A stretch of DNA of 64,000 bases from Paraglaciecola sp. MB-3u-78 (GCF_002835935.1 NZ_PJCF01000002.1:248001-312000), one strand, 5' to 3'; counted from the first letter of the stretch, positions 53,000 through 63,496 are shown. Numbers and translations: made by a program. Notes: generated by a model from the letters alone, not told the origin.

Positions 53000-54826
53000 T
53001 TATTTGGTTATGTGTAAAGCTAAAAGCAAAGTTTGCCTAGTATTAGCAGGTTCAATAACAGCATCAATTTCCAGCACACTGGCCACTTCTTGGGCTTGGC
53101 CTTTTTGATATTGCGCGGCTAAGAGTTGTTCATAAAGTGCTTTTCTAGCAGTAGGATCCTGCACTGCTGCCAGTTCTTTTTTAAAACCGAGTTTAACTGC
53201 GCCTTCAAGCCCCATTGCGCCAAATTCACCTGTGGGCCAAGCAATAGTGTAACTCGGCTGACTGGTATTTCCGCCCAACAATGCCTGTGCACCTAAGCCA
53301 TAACATTTTCTTAAAACCACTGCCACTAATGGTACGGTGAGTTGGCTACCTGCAACAAATAATTGAGATAACCTGCGAACGGCCCCTCTTTCTTCATGTT
53401 CTGGCCCCACCATAAATCCGGGCGTATCACACAGTACAACTAAAGGAATAGAAAACTGCTGGCAAAGATGCATAAATTGGCTCGCTTTTTCGCCAGCTTC
53501 AACATCAATGGCACCACCTAACACTTTGCAATTACTGGCCAACACTCCCACGGGATGACCTTGTAAATGCATAAAACCAGTAATAATTGCAGCGCCGAAT
53601 TCGGCCTTTATTTCAGTAAAAGAATCGGTGTCTGCGAGAATATTAATGATTTCTTTTACGTCATACACAAAACGCCTATCTTCAGGTAAAACCCGATTAA
53701 GGGCTTGTTGGTCTGCATATGTACTTTGGTCTCCGCCTACTAAGGGTCCTTGAAAATACAACAAACATTTTTTTGCCATGTCGGCTGCTTGCTGCTCATT
53801 TTCTACCAAAATATCTATCACGCCATTTTTAACTTGTTTAGCACTGGGGCCAATATCAGTTGGCTTAACCACCCCCAAACCACCGCCCTCTATCATCGCT
53901 GGACCTGCCATACCTATCCATGAAGACTGGGTAGCAATAGTAATGTCTGCAGCTCCAAACAAAGCGGCGTTACCAGCAAAACAATAACCATTTGCCACTG
54001 ATATGCGCGGCACTTTTCCTTGTAAACTCGCCCAAGTAGCAAAAGACTGGCATTGCAGGCCTGAATTCACTGTGGTGATATCCGTATCGCCAGGGCGACC
54101 TCCACCTCCTTCGGTGAACATAACCACTGGATATTTTTTATCTGCCGCGACGGCCAATATACGGTCTAATTTTAAATGATGGAAATATCCCTGAGTACCA
54201 GCTAATACACTGTAATCATTGATCACTATGGCAGTCTGGGTATTTTGCTCTGGGACTAAACCTTGATTCATTTGTCCTAAACCAGTGATAACTCCGTCAG
54301 CGGCAGTAGCAGACTTCAAATCATCATAGTCTCGACGCAATCGCTGTGCAGCCACCGCCATTTGTCCATATTCCATAAAACTGTCGCTAGGACATAGGTT
54401 TTGTAAGTTTTCTCGCGCGGTTAAATAGCCTTTTTGCTGACGTTTTTGTTGTTGCTCGATTCTTTGCTCATCGAGTGTCAGCGCTTCTCTGGTTCGCAGT
54501 TCCTCTAGTAATCTTTGATTTGTACTATTTGAAGTGACCATTTTTTCGGTTTTAGTCTTACTAGCACCGTCTGGGTGTATATCCACCAGTGGCATGCCCA
54601 CAAAACATTCATCCCCAATATTGACAAAAATTTGGCCCATTTTCCCTGAAACATCTGCGCACAAGGTGGTTTGCATTTTCATGGCTTCGATAATAACCAA
54701 AGGTTGATCTATATGTACTCGCTCATGTTGACTAACTAACACAGCAACTACAGATCCTATATTGGGCGCGCGCAATGTATGGATAGGGGACATAACTGAC
54801 ATCTCAAAGTGATCAACTTCCTTCAT
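53000..54826 (-). CDS. biotinyl-carboxyltransferase fusion
   Basis: 608 residues from the ATG at 54826 (a GTG at 54841 is possible). Residues about 5-80 are a biotin carrier domain with the biotin Lys in IIEAMKMQTT. The rest is an acyl-CoA carboxyltransferase (SVLAGTQGYFHHLKLDRILAVA, GGGGRPGDTD, SWIGMAGPAMIEGGGLGVV, GVLASNCKVLGGAIDVEAGEKASQFMHLC, LCDTPGFMVGPEHE, KCYGLGAQALLGGN). The order (carrier first, transferase after) is unusual. No biotin carboxylase is next to it, so that subunit must come from elsewhere. Confidence 0.87.
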   Translation of the reverse strand: MKEVDHFEMSVMSPIHTLRAPNIGSVVAVLVSQHERVHIDQPLVIIEAMKMQTTLCADVSGKMGQIFVNIGDECFVGMPLVDIHPDGASKTKTEKMVTSNSTNQRLLEELRTREALTLDEQRIEQQQKRQQKGYLTARENLQNLCPSDSFMEYGQMAVAAQRLRRDYDDLKSATAADGVITGLGQMNQGLVPEQNTQTAIVINDYSVLAGTQGYFHHLKLDRILAVAADKKYPVVMFTEGGGGRPGDTDITTVNSGLQCQSFATWASLQGKVPRISVANGYCFAGNAALFGAADITIATQSSWIGMAGPAMIEGGGLGVVKPTDIGPSAKQVKNGVIDILVENEQQAADMAKKCLLYFQGPLVGGDQSTYADQQALNRVLPEDRRFVYDVKEIINILADTDSFTEIKAEFGAAIITGFMHLQGHPVGVLASNCKVLGGAIDVEAGEKASQFMHLCQQFSIPLVVLCDTPGFMVGPEHEERGAVRRLSQLFVAGSQLTVPLVAVVLRKCYGLGAQALLGGNTSQPSYTIAWPTGEFGAMGLEGAVKLGFKKELAAVQDPTARKALYEQLLAAQYQKGQAQEVASVLEIDAVIEPANTRQTLLLALHITK

Positions 54827-54918
54827 CTTAACACCAACCACCAGATTTAGCGTCGCTCAAGGTCACGGGTTTTAAAAATCAGAAAATGCCACTAATCGAC
54901 AATAAAAAATAACGATGT

Positions 54919-56892
54919 TTAGTCACCTTCCAGCAAGAATCGTTCTGCCCGCTCAACTTTACGAGGTTTCGCTGCAATCACTATCACATCACCCACGAGT
55001 AACACCATGTTCTCATCTGGCTCCGCTAATTCATGATTATCCCTTCTCAGGCCTTTGACATTAATTCGCCATTGTTGCAAGTTGAGCTGGTGTAATGATT
55101 TCCCCACGGCGTAGGCATCTTCTGTAAGAATAACCGCATGCATAAACTCCAATTTGTTTTGTTTAGCGTAATCAAGTTCGGTGGTTTCACCGGGGAAAAA
55201 CCCATGCATATTGGCATAGTGTCCCTTGCGCTCTTTACGCACCCGCTTGAGTATTCGAGACATTGGCACACCAGACAACTGTAAAACCTGAGTCACTAAC
55301 ATCAGACTACCTTCGAGAATTTCTGGCACTACCTGGGATGCGCCTGCCCCAAGCAATTCTTCCATGCGATTATCTTTTCTAGTTCTTACCACGACTGGCA
55401 AGTCTGGATACAAGCTTTTAACTAAATGAATCACACTCATGGCTTTTTCATGTTGGTCAAAGGTAATCAGCACCAGCTTGGCTTTATCAATTCCCACCGA
55501 ATATAAGATATCTTTTTGTTTAACATCGCCAAAATACACTGGCTCACCTGCACTTTGACTCTCTTGCACACGAATAGGATCCGCATCCACCACCATATAA
55601 GGAATAGCTTCAATCTTTAATAAACGGCTAACCGATTGACCCACTCGGCCAAAACCAAAAATAAGTACGTGGTCAGTCAGTTGTTGGTCTTGAGCTGAAA
55701 GTTGTTCTAACCTTTTGACATCGGGCAACGCTTCAGGACTGATTGTTTTAGCAATTTGGGGACTTTTATCCACTAACCAAGGTGTGATGGCCATACTCAT
55801 CACACCGATAGTTAACAGTAACGAACCTTGCTCTGAGTTTAAAATAGCATGATCTACAGCCAGTGCTGCCAACACAAAACTAAACTCACCCATTTGACAA
55901 AGTTTAAGTCCGGCTGCCCAAGCGTCTTGTTTACCTAGTTTATAAATCTCAGCGGAAATCCTAATAAGCACCACTTTGAGCAACACAATAATCACCAAAC
56001 CTAATAGTGCCCAGTGGATCTGACTTGGCAAATTGTGTAGCTCTAGGCGCATACCTATAGTAATAAAAAATAGCCCCATCAGGATATCTCTAAAAGGTCG
56101 TATATCAGCTTCTAGTTGGTATTTATACTGACTCTCACCTAACATCATGCCAGCCAAAAAGGCGCCTAATGCCATGGATAGGCCAAAGGAAAAAGCTAAA
56201 CCTGCGGCCATTAAAGCCACCATAATAGTAGTCAATACAAAGAGTTCATCGGTGCGAGTGCGGGCCACTTCACTAAACACTTTAGGTAACACCCATTTGC
56301 CGATAGATAACAAAATACCCACCACCAACAATCCCTTAAGAAACGCCATTGATATAGCTATACCTAAGCTTTGTTGGGAATCTGCGGCCAACAAAGGCAC
56401 CAATATTAGTAAAGGGACAACAGCGAGATCTTGTAGCAATAAAATGCTCACGGCAATTTGCGCGCGAGGCGTATTCAAAATCCCTAAATCTCTGGTTTGT
56501 TTAATCACAATGGCAGTTGAAGACAGTGCTATAATTCCACCTATCACAAAGGATGCTTTGCCATCAAAACCCAGTAACCAGGCGAGCCCCATAAACACCA
56601 ATGTGGTGAGCACCATCTGAGCTAACCCGACACCAAATACTAGGTGCCGCATGGCTAACATTTTGGGGAGTGAAAACTCCAACCCCAATGAAAACAACAA
56701 AAAAACAATACCTAGTTCGGCAAAAGTTTCCATGTCTTCTGGGTGTTCAAATAATGCAAGTAAATCGGGACCAGCTAAAATCCCACAAAAAAGATAGGCC
56801 AGAATGGGAGGTAAATTAATCCGTTTAAATAACCAAACAGTTATCACTGCTACGGCCATTAAAATAACAATACTGCCTAAATTTCCATGCAT
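54919..56892 (-). CDS. Kef-type K+/H+ antiporter with RCK domain
   Basis: 657 residues. CPA2 membrane domain (NLPPILAYLFCGILAGPDLLALFEHPEDMETFAELGIVFLLFSLGLEFSLPKM, GGIIALSSTAIVIKQT, LGAFLAGMMLGESQY) then a TrkA-N domain (HVLIFGFGRVGQSVSRLLKIEAIPYMVVDADPIRVQE, about residues 405-520) and a C-terminal TrkA-C part (DENMVLLVGDVIVIAA). The two-domain form is complete, in contrast to the split form at 44004-46631. Role: K+ efflux, regulated by nucleotide or glutathione adducts. Confidence 0.92.
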   Translation of the reverse strand: MHGNLGSIVILMAVAVITVWLFKRINLPPILAYLFCGILAGPDLLALFEHPEDMETFAELGIVFLLFSLGLEFSLPKMLAMRHLVFGVGLAQMVLTTLVFMGLAWLLGFDGKASFVIGGIIALSSTAIVIKQTRDLGILNTPRAQIAVSILLLQDLAVVPLLILVPLLAADSQQSLGIAISMAFLKGLLVVGILLSIGKWVLPKVFSEVARTRTDELFVLTTIMVALMAAGLAFSFGLSMALGAFLAGMMLGESQYKYQLEADIRPFRDILMGLFFITIGMRLELHNLPSQIHWALLGLVIIVLLKVVLIRISAEIYKLGKQDAWAAGLKLCQMGEFSFVLAALAVDHAILNSEQGSLLLTIGVMSMAITPWLVDKSPQIAKTISPEALPDVKRLEQLSAQDQQLTDHVLIFGFGRVGQSVSRLLKIEAIPYMVVDADPIRVQESQSAGEPVYFGDVKQKDILYSVGIDKAKLVLITFDQHEKAMSVIHLVKSLYPDLPVVVRTRKDNRMEELLGAGASQVVPEILEGSLMLVTQVLQLSGVPMSRILKRVRKERKGHYANMHGFFPGETTELDYAKQNKLEFMHAVILTEDAYAVGKSLHQLNLQQWRINVKGLRRDNHELAEPDENMVLLVGDVIVIAAKPRKVERAERFLLEGD

Positions 56893-57001
56893 AACCTTGT
56901 GTTTGCCCTTCTAATTTGATTGCTAGGCACAATACTTGCTGAGTGTTAGCTAAGAATCATTTTTGTATAGCAATTCGCCATATTATTGGCAGGAGAAAAC
57001 G

Positions 57002-57928
57002 TTGGAACAACTTAACCAGTATTACGACGCAAATGTCGGTGAGCCTTATTTCAGCCTTGAAGAGTCTACTCAAGGACTTGGTCAAGACCTTGAGAATGGT
57101 CAGAAACAAGGTTTGACTCAAGGTCAGCTTAATAAATTCATCCTTAAATTGCTAACAACAATAGACTTACCTAAACTGAGTGAATTATATTTTCAGCAGT
57201 TAGAAAGAACCCTACCGTTGTCTGAACTAAAAATCCAGTTTGAAGATAATAGCGTTAAATTTGGTCAAACGGTAAAAAACACACACTTAAAAACCCTTAA
57301 CTGTATGCAGATGGGTAGTGCAATTGCCGTTATGGATTATTCATTTACTCAACCTTTGTCTTTAAGGGATTGGCAAATACTGCAACAAATGCATGTTAAT
57401 TTTTGTTATCCCTTTAAAAATGCCTTAGAGCATCACAATATTAAGCAGTTTGCCATGAAGGACTTCTTAACGTCCTTAGGTAATAGAGCCAGCTACGACG
57501 AAACCATGGTAAGACTGGCCAGCCAATCTCAAAGACGTCACCAACCCTTTGGTTTATTAGTGTTAGATATGGATAACTTTAAACAAGTTAATGATATTCA
57601 TGGCCATCAAGAAGGCGACAAAGTATTGATGGCTTGTGCAGATACTATTTTGCATTGCCTTCGAGAATCAGATTTTGCCTTTAGATTTGGTGGTGATGAA
57701 TTTTGCTGTTTGTTACCAGAAGCAAACAACCTGACCAACAATTTAATCGCAGAGCGTATTCGCACTGCCATTGAATCCGAATCATTACTGCAACAACATA
57801 AAATATCTTGCAGCATTGGTAGCGCGAATTATCAAGAAGTTGATTCTCAAATCGGTATTTTTTCACGAGCTGACGAAGCACTTTATGCCGCAAAGCAAGC
57901 TGGCAAAAACTGCATTAGAGCCGCTTAG
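57002..57928 (+). CDS. diguanylate cyclase
   Basis: 308 residues from the TTG at 57002, which has AGGAG at 56990-56994; a TTG at 56963 without a ribosome site would be 13 residues longer. N-terminal unknown sensor part (helical), then GGDEF domain with an intact active site RFGGDEF and HVRR-like residues, ending ADEALYAAKQAGKNCIRAA. Soluble. Synthesises c-di-GMP. Terminator behind it. Confidence 0.9.
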   Translation: MEQLNQYYDANVGEPYFSLEESTQGLGQDLENGQKQGLTQGQLNKFILKLLTTIDLPKLSELYFQQLERTLPLSELKIQFEDNSVKFGQTVKNTHLKTLNCMQMGSAIAVMDYSFTQPLSLRDWQILQQMHVNFCYPFKNALEHHNIKQFAMKDFLTSLGNRASYDETMVRLASQSQRRHQPFGLLVLDMDNFKQVNDIHGHQEGDKVLMACADTILHCLRESDFAFRFGGDEFCCLLPEANNLTNNLIAERIRTAIESESLLQQHKISCSIGSANYQEVDSQIGIFSRADEALYAAKQAGKNCIRAA

Positions 57929-58006
57929 GAAGGCAATTGCAGGCAAAGCTGACAAACGGCAATGGTTTGCCGAATAATTGAAAAGCCAGCGACTGTCCTA
58001 GAAACT

Positions 58007-58037
58007 AAAAAGCCATGCCCTAGAGCATGGCTTTTTT
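58007..58037. terminator. bidirectional terminator
   Basis: AAAAAGCCATGC and GCATGGCTTTTTT are a perfect stem of 11-12 bp with a loop CCTAGA. A-run and T-run on the two sides let it act for the diguanylate cyclase gene on the left and the ABC permease gene on the right. Confidence 0.88.
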
Positions 58038-58058
58038 GCTTAACGTTAATTGTATTAA

Positions 58059-59252
58059 TTATCTAAACAACACTTTTTCTTGATTAAACCAATACACACA
58101 GAAAGCAAACAATGCCCCGGCAATCAGTACAGTGGAACCGAAGATAGCGAACAACTGGTAGTAGTCCATTGTACCTTTAACTAATTCCTTCATAGCAAGT
58201 GAAACGTTAGTGATCGGCACCCAAGCCCAGCCTCCCTTTAATTCGACACCAGGTAAAAGAGCTAACATAATAGGCACGATAACCAAAATAGTCATAGGCC
58301 CCATATAACTTTGTGCCTCCTTAAAACTTTTGGCATAGATGGAGATACTCAACAAAACCGCCGCAAAAATGGCCACCACAGGTACCAACATCAAAAAGAT
58401 AAGTAGAAAATCAAGCATCGCAATCTGCGCCATAAAATCTGCTACAAACTTAATTGCCATGCCTTGACTCAAAACCAAGCCCCAAATCACCATGCTCATC
58501 ACGGTAATTAGCGCGGTCATTGTTCCAGCAAAAGCAATTGTTAAGAATTTTCCCATCACAATTTTGTTTCGATCAATGGGTGAAATCAATAAGGTCTCAA
58601 GTGTACCTCGCTCTTTTTCACCCGCGCCAATGTCGGTCGCAGGAGCCATTGCACCCGTTAAACAAATTATGAATAACAAATAAGGCAACATCCCACCTAT
58701 TTTTTCGCCCCAGTTTTCTCGATCATCTGCGGTATTCACTTTCTGCAATACTATCGGCTCAATAAGAGCGTTTTGTTCAGCGTCATCTAAACCCAGAGTA
58801 GAAAAAGCACTTTGTTGAAACAACTCAGACTGACTTTTAACGATTTCATTTACCCGTCTGTAGACCAGATTTAGCCCAGCATCGTTGAAATGTAACTTAA
58901 CGTTAGCCTGACCATTCTGTAGCACATCGCTAGAGTAATTTTCAGGGATCTCCAACACAAAATCGACTGTATCGTTGCGAATAATCGCGGTGTAATCTGC
59001 GTTTTCTTCAATTTCCACAAGATTAAATTTGTCTGGTTGTTGCAGCTCCTTAACAATATCAGGTGCATATTGTCCACCTACCAAAGCATAATTGAGTATT
59101 TGGGTTTCAGCTTTGTCTATAGCTTGTTTACTCACAAAACCAACAATGCCAAAAATCAAAGGGAAAATTAATAACGGCAGGGCAATCATAAAAAATAATG
59201 TTTTACGGTCGCGAAGTAATTCTTTTATCTCTTTTTTAAATACTAACCACAT
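58059..59252 (-). CDS. ABC transporter permease (NatB-like)
   Basis: 397 residues. One N-terminal helix (LFFMIALPLLIFPLIFGIVGFV), a large extracytoplasmic loop, and five C-terminal helices with GAGEKERGTLETLLISPIDRNKIVMGKFLTIAFAG, a signature of ABC-2 permeases of the NatB type. With the ATPase immediately upstream (38-base gap) it forms an exporter, usually of Na+ or a peptide/lipid substrate. Confidence 0.9.
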   Translation of the reverse strand: MWLVFKKEIKELLRDRKTLFFMIALPLLIFPLIFGIVGFVSKQAIDKAETQILNYALVGGQYAPDIVKELQQPDKFNLVEIEENADYTAIIRNDTVDFVLEIPENYSSDVLQNGQANVKLHFNDAGLNLVYRRVNEIVKSQSELFQQSAFSTLGLDDAEQNALIEPIVLQKVNTADDRENWGEKIGGMLPYLLFIICLTGAMAPATDIGAGEKERGTLETLLISPIDRNKIVMGKFLTIAFAGTMTALITVMSMVIWGLVLSQGMAIKFVADFMAQIAMLDFLLIFLMLVPVVAIFAAVLLSISIYAKSFKEAQSYMGPMTILVIVPIMLALLPGVELKGGWAWVPITNVSLAMKELVKGTMDYYQLFAIFGSTVLIAGALFAFCVYWFNQEKVLFR

Positions 59253-59290
59253 ATTGTATATCTCTTTATTTATAAGCCGCTAAAGGCTCT

Positions 59291-60076
59291 CTATTCGCTA
59301 GTAGTTGATTGTATGGCAGCCATAAACGACTGGTGCAATGAGCCTTCAGCAAGGGCTTTAAAGCTGGCGATATCCCCATCAAACAGAGTACGGCCTTGAT
59401 CGATAACGGTGACCTTGTCACATAACTCCTGCACTTCATCCAAATGATGAGTAGAGAAAATCACGGGAGTACCCTGCTCTTTTAAGCCACGAATAAATTC
59501 AAGTACCGTTTGTGTGGCCATAATATCGAGGCCTGTTGTGGGTTCATCTAAAATAACCAGCTCTGGTGAATGTACTACGGCACGTGCAATAGCGGTCTTT
59601 TGTTTCATACCTGTAGAGAAATTCTCTGAACGTCGGTCTAAAAAGTTGTGCATATCTAGTAAATCAGCCAACTCTTTTATACGCACAGTGATAGATTCCT
59701 CACTCATGCCATGTAGTTGACCAAAATAATGGATATTTTCACGACCGGTTAAACGACCATACAAACCAGTTGAACCTGATAAAAAGCCGATCTTCTTACG
59801 AGCAATAACAGGATTAGCTAACACATTATCCCCGCTTATTTCTACGCTGCCACTATCAGGCTTCAGTGCAGTAGACAACATACGTAACGTGGTCGTTTTA
59901 CCCGCACCATTGGGGCCAAGTAATCCTAACACTTCACCTTTGTGACATGTAAAAGACACATCTTGGACCGAATGAAAAAAGCGTCCTTTTAACCTTGGGT
60001 CTTTTTTCTCTTGCTCACTGAGTTTTTTAGGATTTTCCACGGCGAATTTCTTAGCCAGTTGTTTTATTTCTATCAT
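59291..60076 (-). CDS. ABC transporter ATP-binding protein (NatA-like)
   Basis: 261 residues. Walker A GLLGPNGAGKTTTLRML, signature FSTGMKQKTAIARAVVH, Walker B ELVILDEPTTGLD and the switch His STHHLDE are all intact. FFHSVQDVSFTCHKGE at residues 33-48 is the usual start of this subfamily. Partner of the NatB-like permease. Confidence 0.94.
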   Translation of the reverse strand: MIEIKQLAKKFAVENPKKLSEQEKKDPRLKGRFFHSVQDVSFTCHKGEVLGLLGPNGAGKTTTLRMLSTALKPDSGSVEISGDNVLANPVIARKKIGFLSGSTGLYGRLTGRENIHYFGQLHGMSEESITVRIKELADLLDMHNFLDRRSENFSTGMKQKTAIARAVVHSPELVILDEPTTGLDIMATQTVLEFIRGLKEQGTPVIFSTHHLDEVQELCDKVTVIDQGRTLFDGDIASFKALAEGSLHQSFMAAIQSTTSE

Positions 60077-60241
60077 TCCATTTTCCTAGTTTGTGACCGG
60101 TTCATTTCTATAGTCCTTCACTTTAGTGATTTATTACATGCGATTAAGAAAAAAAATATGTAACAATATTAAATTCGCCCAGAGTAATGCAAGTAACCCT
60201 GGGTGTATATCGCAGTAAAATAATTTAATAGGGAGAGTTGT

Positions 60242-60949
60242 ATGCAACTGGTCAGTAACCCATTTCAGGCCATGAAGGATATTTTTGTTAAACCTAATCA
60301 GGTCTTTGCCACCATAAGTGAAGCACATAATTGGTCTTGGATACCTTTTATCTGTATCGCAGTTATCGGTGCATTACCCATTTACATGTATTTTAATTTT
60401 GTCGACTTTTCTTGGTATACCGAATTAATGGTGCAAGCCATGGCGGGCGATTTAAGCCCCGCTGAGCAAAATGTATTTCGTAACGTGATGGCAGATCAAT
60501 CACAATCCTTGTGGACAGGTGTGTTTGGGTCTGTATTTATGCTATTGGTCAGTAATGCAATAATGGCGCTGTATCTCAATATTGTGACCAAAGCAGATGA
60601 AGAGTGTGTGCAAGGTTATACCGACTGGTATGGCTTTAGTTGGTGGGTAAGCATCCCAGTCATTGTCTCTAGCGTAATGGGCGTATTAGTGGTTTTAGTG
60701 GCGCAGGATACTCAATTATCACCCGTGAGCATGGCTCCTACTTCATTTGCTTTTATTTTTTCTGTAGAAATGAATTCGTCATGGGCGTCTTTGATGCAGG
60801 CTATCCGCTTAGAATCTCTCTGGGTCATGTACTTGACTGCAGTAGGATTAACTCAATGGACACGGCTTCCGGTTAAGAAAACCTACATAATTGCCATCGC
60901 TCCCTACCTATTAATTTGGGCAAGTTGGGCTTTATTTATCGTTCTTTGA
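60242..60949 (+). CDS. YIP1 family membrane protein
   Basis: 235 residues, five or six helices. NPFQAMKDIFVKPNQVFATISEAHNWSWIPFICIAVIGALPIYMYFNF and the following W-rich cluster belong to the YIP1 fold. Function unknown in bacteria. A GGGAGAG ribosome site precedes the ATG. It converges with the DUF3025 gene and overlaps its end by 18 bases. Confidence 0.82.
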   Translation: MQLVSNPFQAMKDIFVKPNQVFATISEAHNWSWIPFICIAVIGALPIYMYFNFVDFSWYTELMVQAMAGDLSPAEQNVFRNVMADQSQSLWTGVFGSVFMLLVSNAIMALYLNIVTKADEECVQGYTDWYGFSWWVSIPVIVSSVMGVLVVLVAQDTQLSPVSMAPTSFAFIFSVEMNSSWASLMQAIRLESLWVMYLTAVGLTQWTRLPVKKTYIIAIAPYLLIWASWALFIVL

Positions 60950-61762
60950 TGCTGATTTTGGCGAAGGCTTAGGTCTGAAATAATCAGTGTTATCATAAAA
61001 TTCAGGATCATTATTGGCATCCCATACATCAGGGATGCCCAATAATGGCATGGGGCTAAGTGGCTTTTGTGTCGAAAACAAATCGGTTTTCTGAATATGG
61101 CTGACTAAGCGTATATCAAGTTCAGCAACCTGTTTTTTATAGGACAAGCTTGAAAATAGACTGTCGACTTCTACTGCCAAAAACTTTCCGGTCAGACCAA
61201 TAAAGGGGTGTAGCAACATTTCCAGATTGGCATGACCAAAGATAAAACTATTTATCTCATTACCCCAGTATTGCCTATTGTCAACAAACACAGCATGCCA
61301 TTGGTGCTGCTTCACATTTTCTATCAACTGGGAAAAAACCTCTGAACGCTCATAAGTGACAATCACCCCACACTCATCAAAATGGGTTAAGTTATTTCTT
61401 CTCAAGGTACGAGGTGATAACCCATATTGCTCAATATCTTCAACATGTTGTTGATTTAACAACCGCTTTGTTTGTGGAAATTGCAGCCAAATCAAACCAT
61501 TAAATAAATCGTGCCAGCTGTTGGGGCGGGTTGGAATTATATGCTGTTGATGGATGATTTGTTCATAATAATCATCAGACTCTGCCAGCTCGCTTTGGCA
61601 AATAAAATTTGGGACATGCAAACTCCCCTTGAGCTTCATTAAGGCATTCAGTCCTTGGGCATTAGGCCAGTCAGTAAAACGGGATAAGCCAAAATATGTT
61701 TCAAGTTGCTGCATAGGCAACATCGGAAGTTGCTGAGTAAAATCGTGGTGCCAAACGGTCAC
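60932..61762 (-). CDS. DUF3025 protein
   Basis: 276 residues, soluble. Segments typical of DUF3025: YEQIIHQQHIIPTRPNSWHDLFNGLIWLQFPQTKRLLNQQHVEDIEQYGLSPRTLRRNNLTHFDECGVIV, and FGHANLEMLLHPFIGLTGKFLAVEVD. Unknown function. It overlaps the YIP1 gene tail; start ATG. Confidence 0.86.
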   Translation of the reverse strand: MTVWHHDFTQQLPMLPMQQLETYFGLSRFTDWPNAQGLNALMKLKGSLHVPNFICQSELAESDDYYEQIIHQQHIIPTRPNSWHDLFNGLIWLQFPQTKRLLNQQHVEDIEQYGLSPRTLRRNNLTHFDECGVIVTYERSEVFSQLIENVKQHQWHAVFVDNRQYWGNEINSFIFGHANLEMLLHPFIGLTGKFLAVEVDSLFSSLSYKKQVAELDIRLVSHIQKTDLFSTQKPLSPMPLLGIPDVWDANNDPEFYDNTDYFRPKPSPKSASKNDK

Positions 61763-61838
61763 AATTGCCCTTAAGGTTGATCTAATGTAAAAATAGCCCC
61801 TTATAATCTTTAACCTTACTAACTACAAGAGCAACTAT

Positions 61839-63485
61839 ATGAAAACTTGCCATAAGCTCCTCATGCTTTGCCTGCCCATTACCTTGGCTCTAACAGCCTG
61901 CCAAGACACTCAAACCGATGCTCCTTTGCCGGTTGTAGATAACTTTATCGATGTTTATCAAGGCATTAATACTAATGATTTGAAAAAACATATCAAAACA
62001 TTAGCGTCGGATGAATTTGAAGGTCGCTTACCCACCACAGTGGGTGAGCAAAAAACATTGGATTATTTGGTTAACGAATTTAAACAATTAGGCTACCAAC
62101 CCGGTAATGGTGACAGCTATTTACAGCCGGTTGAACTCATTGAGATGACCGCTGATCCTGATATGACCATGACTATCGGCGAAAATAGTTTTGCTTATAA
62201 AGAAGGCATGATGGCTTCTACAAGCCGAGAACAAGCCAAAGTAGAACTAAAAAATTCAGAATTAGTATTTGTTGGTTATGGGATCAACGCACCTGAGTAT
62301 GATTGGAATGACTACCAAGGCCTAGATGTAAAAGGTAAAACAGTCGTAATTTTGGTAAACGACCCAGGTTTTGAAAACCCACAAGGTGATAAGTTTCAAG
62401 GTAAAACCATGACCTACTATGGCCGCTGGACTTACAAATACGAAGAAGCCAGTCGCCAAGGTGCAGAGGCTGCGATTATCGTGCATGAAACCAAACCAGC
62501 CTCATACGGATGGACAGTGGTAGCTAACAGTTGGAGTGGCCCGCAGTATGGTCTTGTAAGCAAAAATGGTAATGCTGATAGGGTGGCTGTCGAAGGTTGG
62601 CTAACCACTGAGGCTGCGCAAAAGGTGTTTGCTGATGCAGGACTCAATTTCGCCACAGAAAAAGCTAAAGCGGTTGCCGGTCCTTATAATAAAAACTTGG
62701 GATTAGACACCTCAGTCACTATTAATAATAGCTTTAAAAAATCTATCAGTAATAACGTTATCGCTACGTTACCCGGTTCTGAAAAACCTGACGAACACCT
62801 AATATTTACCGCACATTGGGATCACCTAGGTAAAGATGAAACCAAAGACGGTGACCAAATTTATAACGGTGCTCATGATAATGCGACAGGCACAGCAGTT
62901 GCCTTAGTGATGGCCCAAGCATATTCTGAGTTAAATATTAAACCCAAGCGTTCGACCACATTTTTAATAGTGACTGCAGAAGAACAAGGCTTGTTAGGTT
63001 CGAAGTATTATTCAGAACATCCGATTATCCCTTTAGATAAAACAGTGGCCAATATCAATATGGATGCCATGAGTGTCTTGGGCAAAACCAAAGATGTCGC
63101 TGTTATCGGCATGGGGAAGTCTGAATTAGAAACGTATTTAGAAAAAGCAGCTAAACGTCAAGGTCGTTATCTGGTTCAAGAAGGTCGTCCTGAAGCCGGT
63201 TATTATTACCGTTCTGATCATTTCAGTTTTGCGAAACAAGGTGTGCCAGCGCTTTATGCTAAAGGTGGTGATGAACCTATCGATGAAGCGACAGCTGTGT
63301 ATCGTAAGCGAACTAATGTGATTGTCACAGGTTGTTATCATCAGGTTTGTGATAAATTCCGCGAAAACTGGGACTTATCAGGTATCCAGCAAGATGCACA
63401 ATTGTTGTTTGAAGTGGGTTATGACCTCGTATCATCTGATGATTGGCCAAAGTGGAAAGCGACGAGTGAGTTTCAGAGGAAGTAG
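61839..63485 (+). CDS. M28 family zinc peptidase lipoprotein
   Basis: 548 residues. Lipoprotein signal with lipobox LALTACQ. An apical PA domain is inserted (residues about 130-260). Zinc-binding and catalytic residues: FTAHWDHLG, YNGAHDNATGTAV, TAEEQGLLGSKYYS, NINMDAMS and YYRSDHFSFAKQGVPALYAKGGDEP. Exported aminopeptidase, probably in the periplasm or at the outer membrane, releasing amino acids from peptides. ATG at 61839. Confidence 0.93.
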   Translation: MKTCHKLLMLCLPITLALTACQDTQTDAPLPVVDNFIDVYQGINTNDLKKHIKTLASDEFEGRLPTTVGEQKTLDYLVNEFKQLGYQPGNGDSYLQPVELIEMTADPDMTMTIGENSFAYKEGMMASTSREQAKVELKNSELVFVGYGINAPEYDWNDYQGLDVKGKTVVILVNDPGFENPQGDKFQGKTMTYYGRWTYKYEEASRQGAEAAIIVHETKPASYGWTVVANSWSGPQYGLVSKNGNADRVAVEGWLTTEAAQKVFADAGLNFATEKAKAVAGPYNKNLGLDTSVTINNSFKKSISNNVIATLPGSEKPDEHLIFTAHWDHLGKDETKDGDQIYNGAHDNATGTAVALVMAQAYSELNIKPKRSTTFLIVTAEEQGLLGSKYYSEHPIIPLDKTVANINMDAMSVLGKTKDVAVIGMGKSELETYLEKAAKRQGRYLVQEGRPEAGYYYRSDHFSFAKQGVPALYAKGGDEPIDEATAVYRKRTNVIVTGCYHQVCDKFRENWDLSGIQQDAQLLFEVGYDLVSSDDWPKWKATSEFQRK

Positions 63486-63496
63486 GGTTTTCTATA

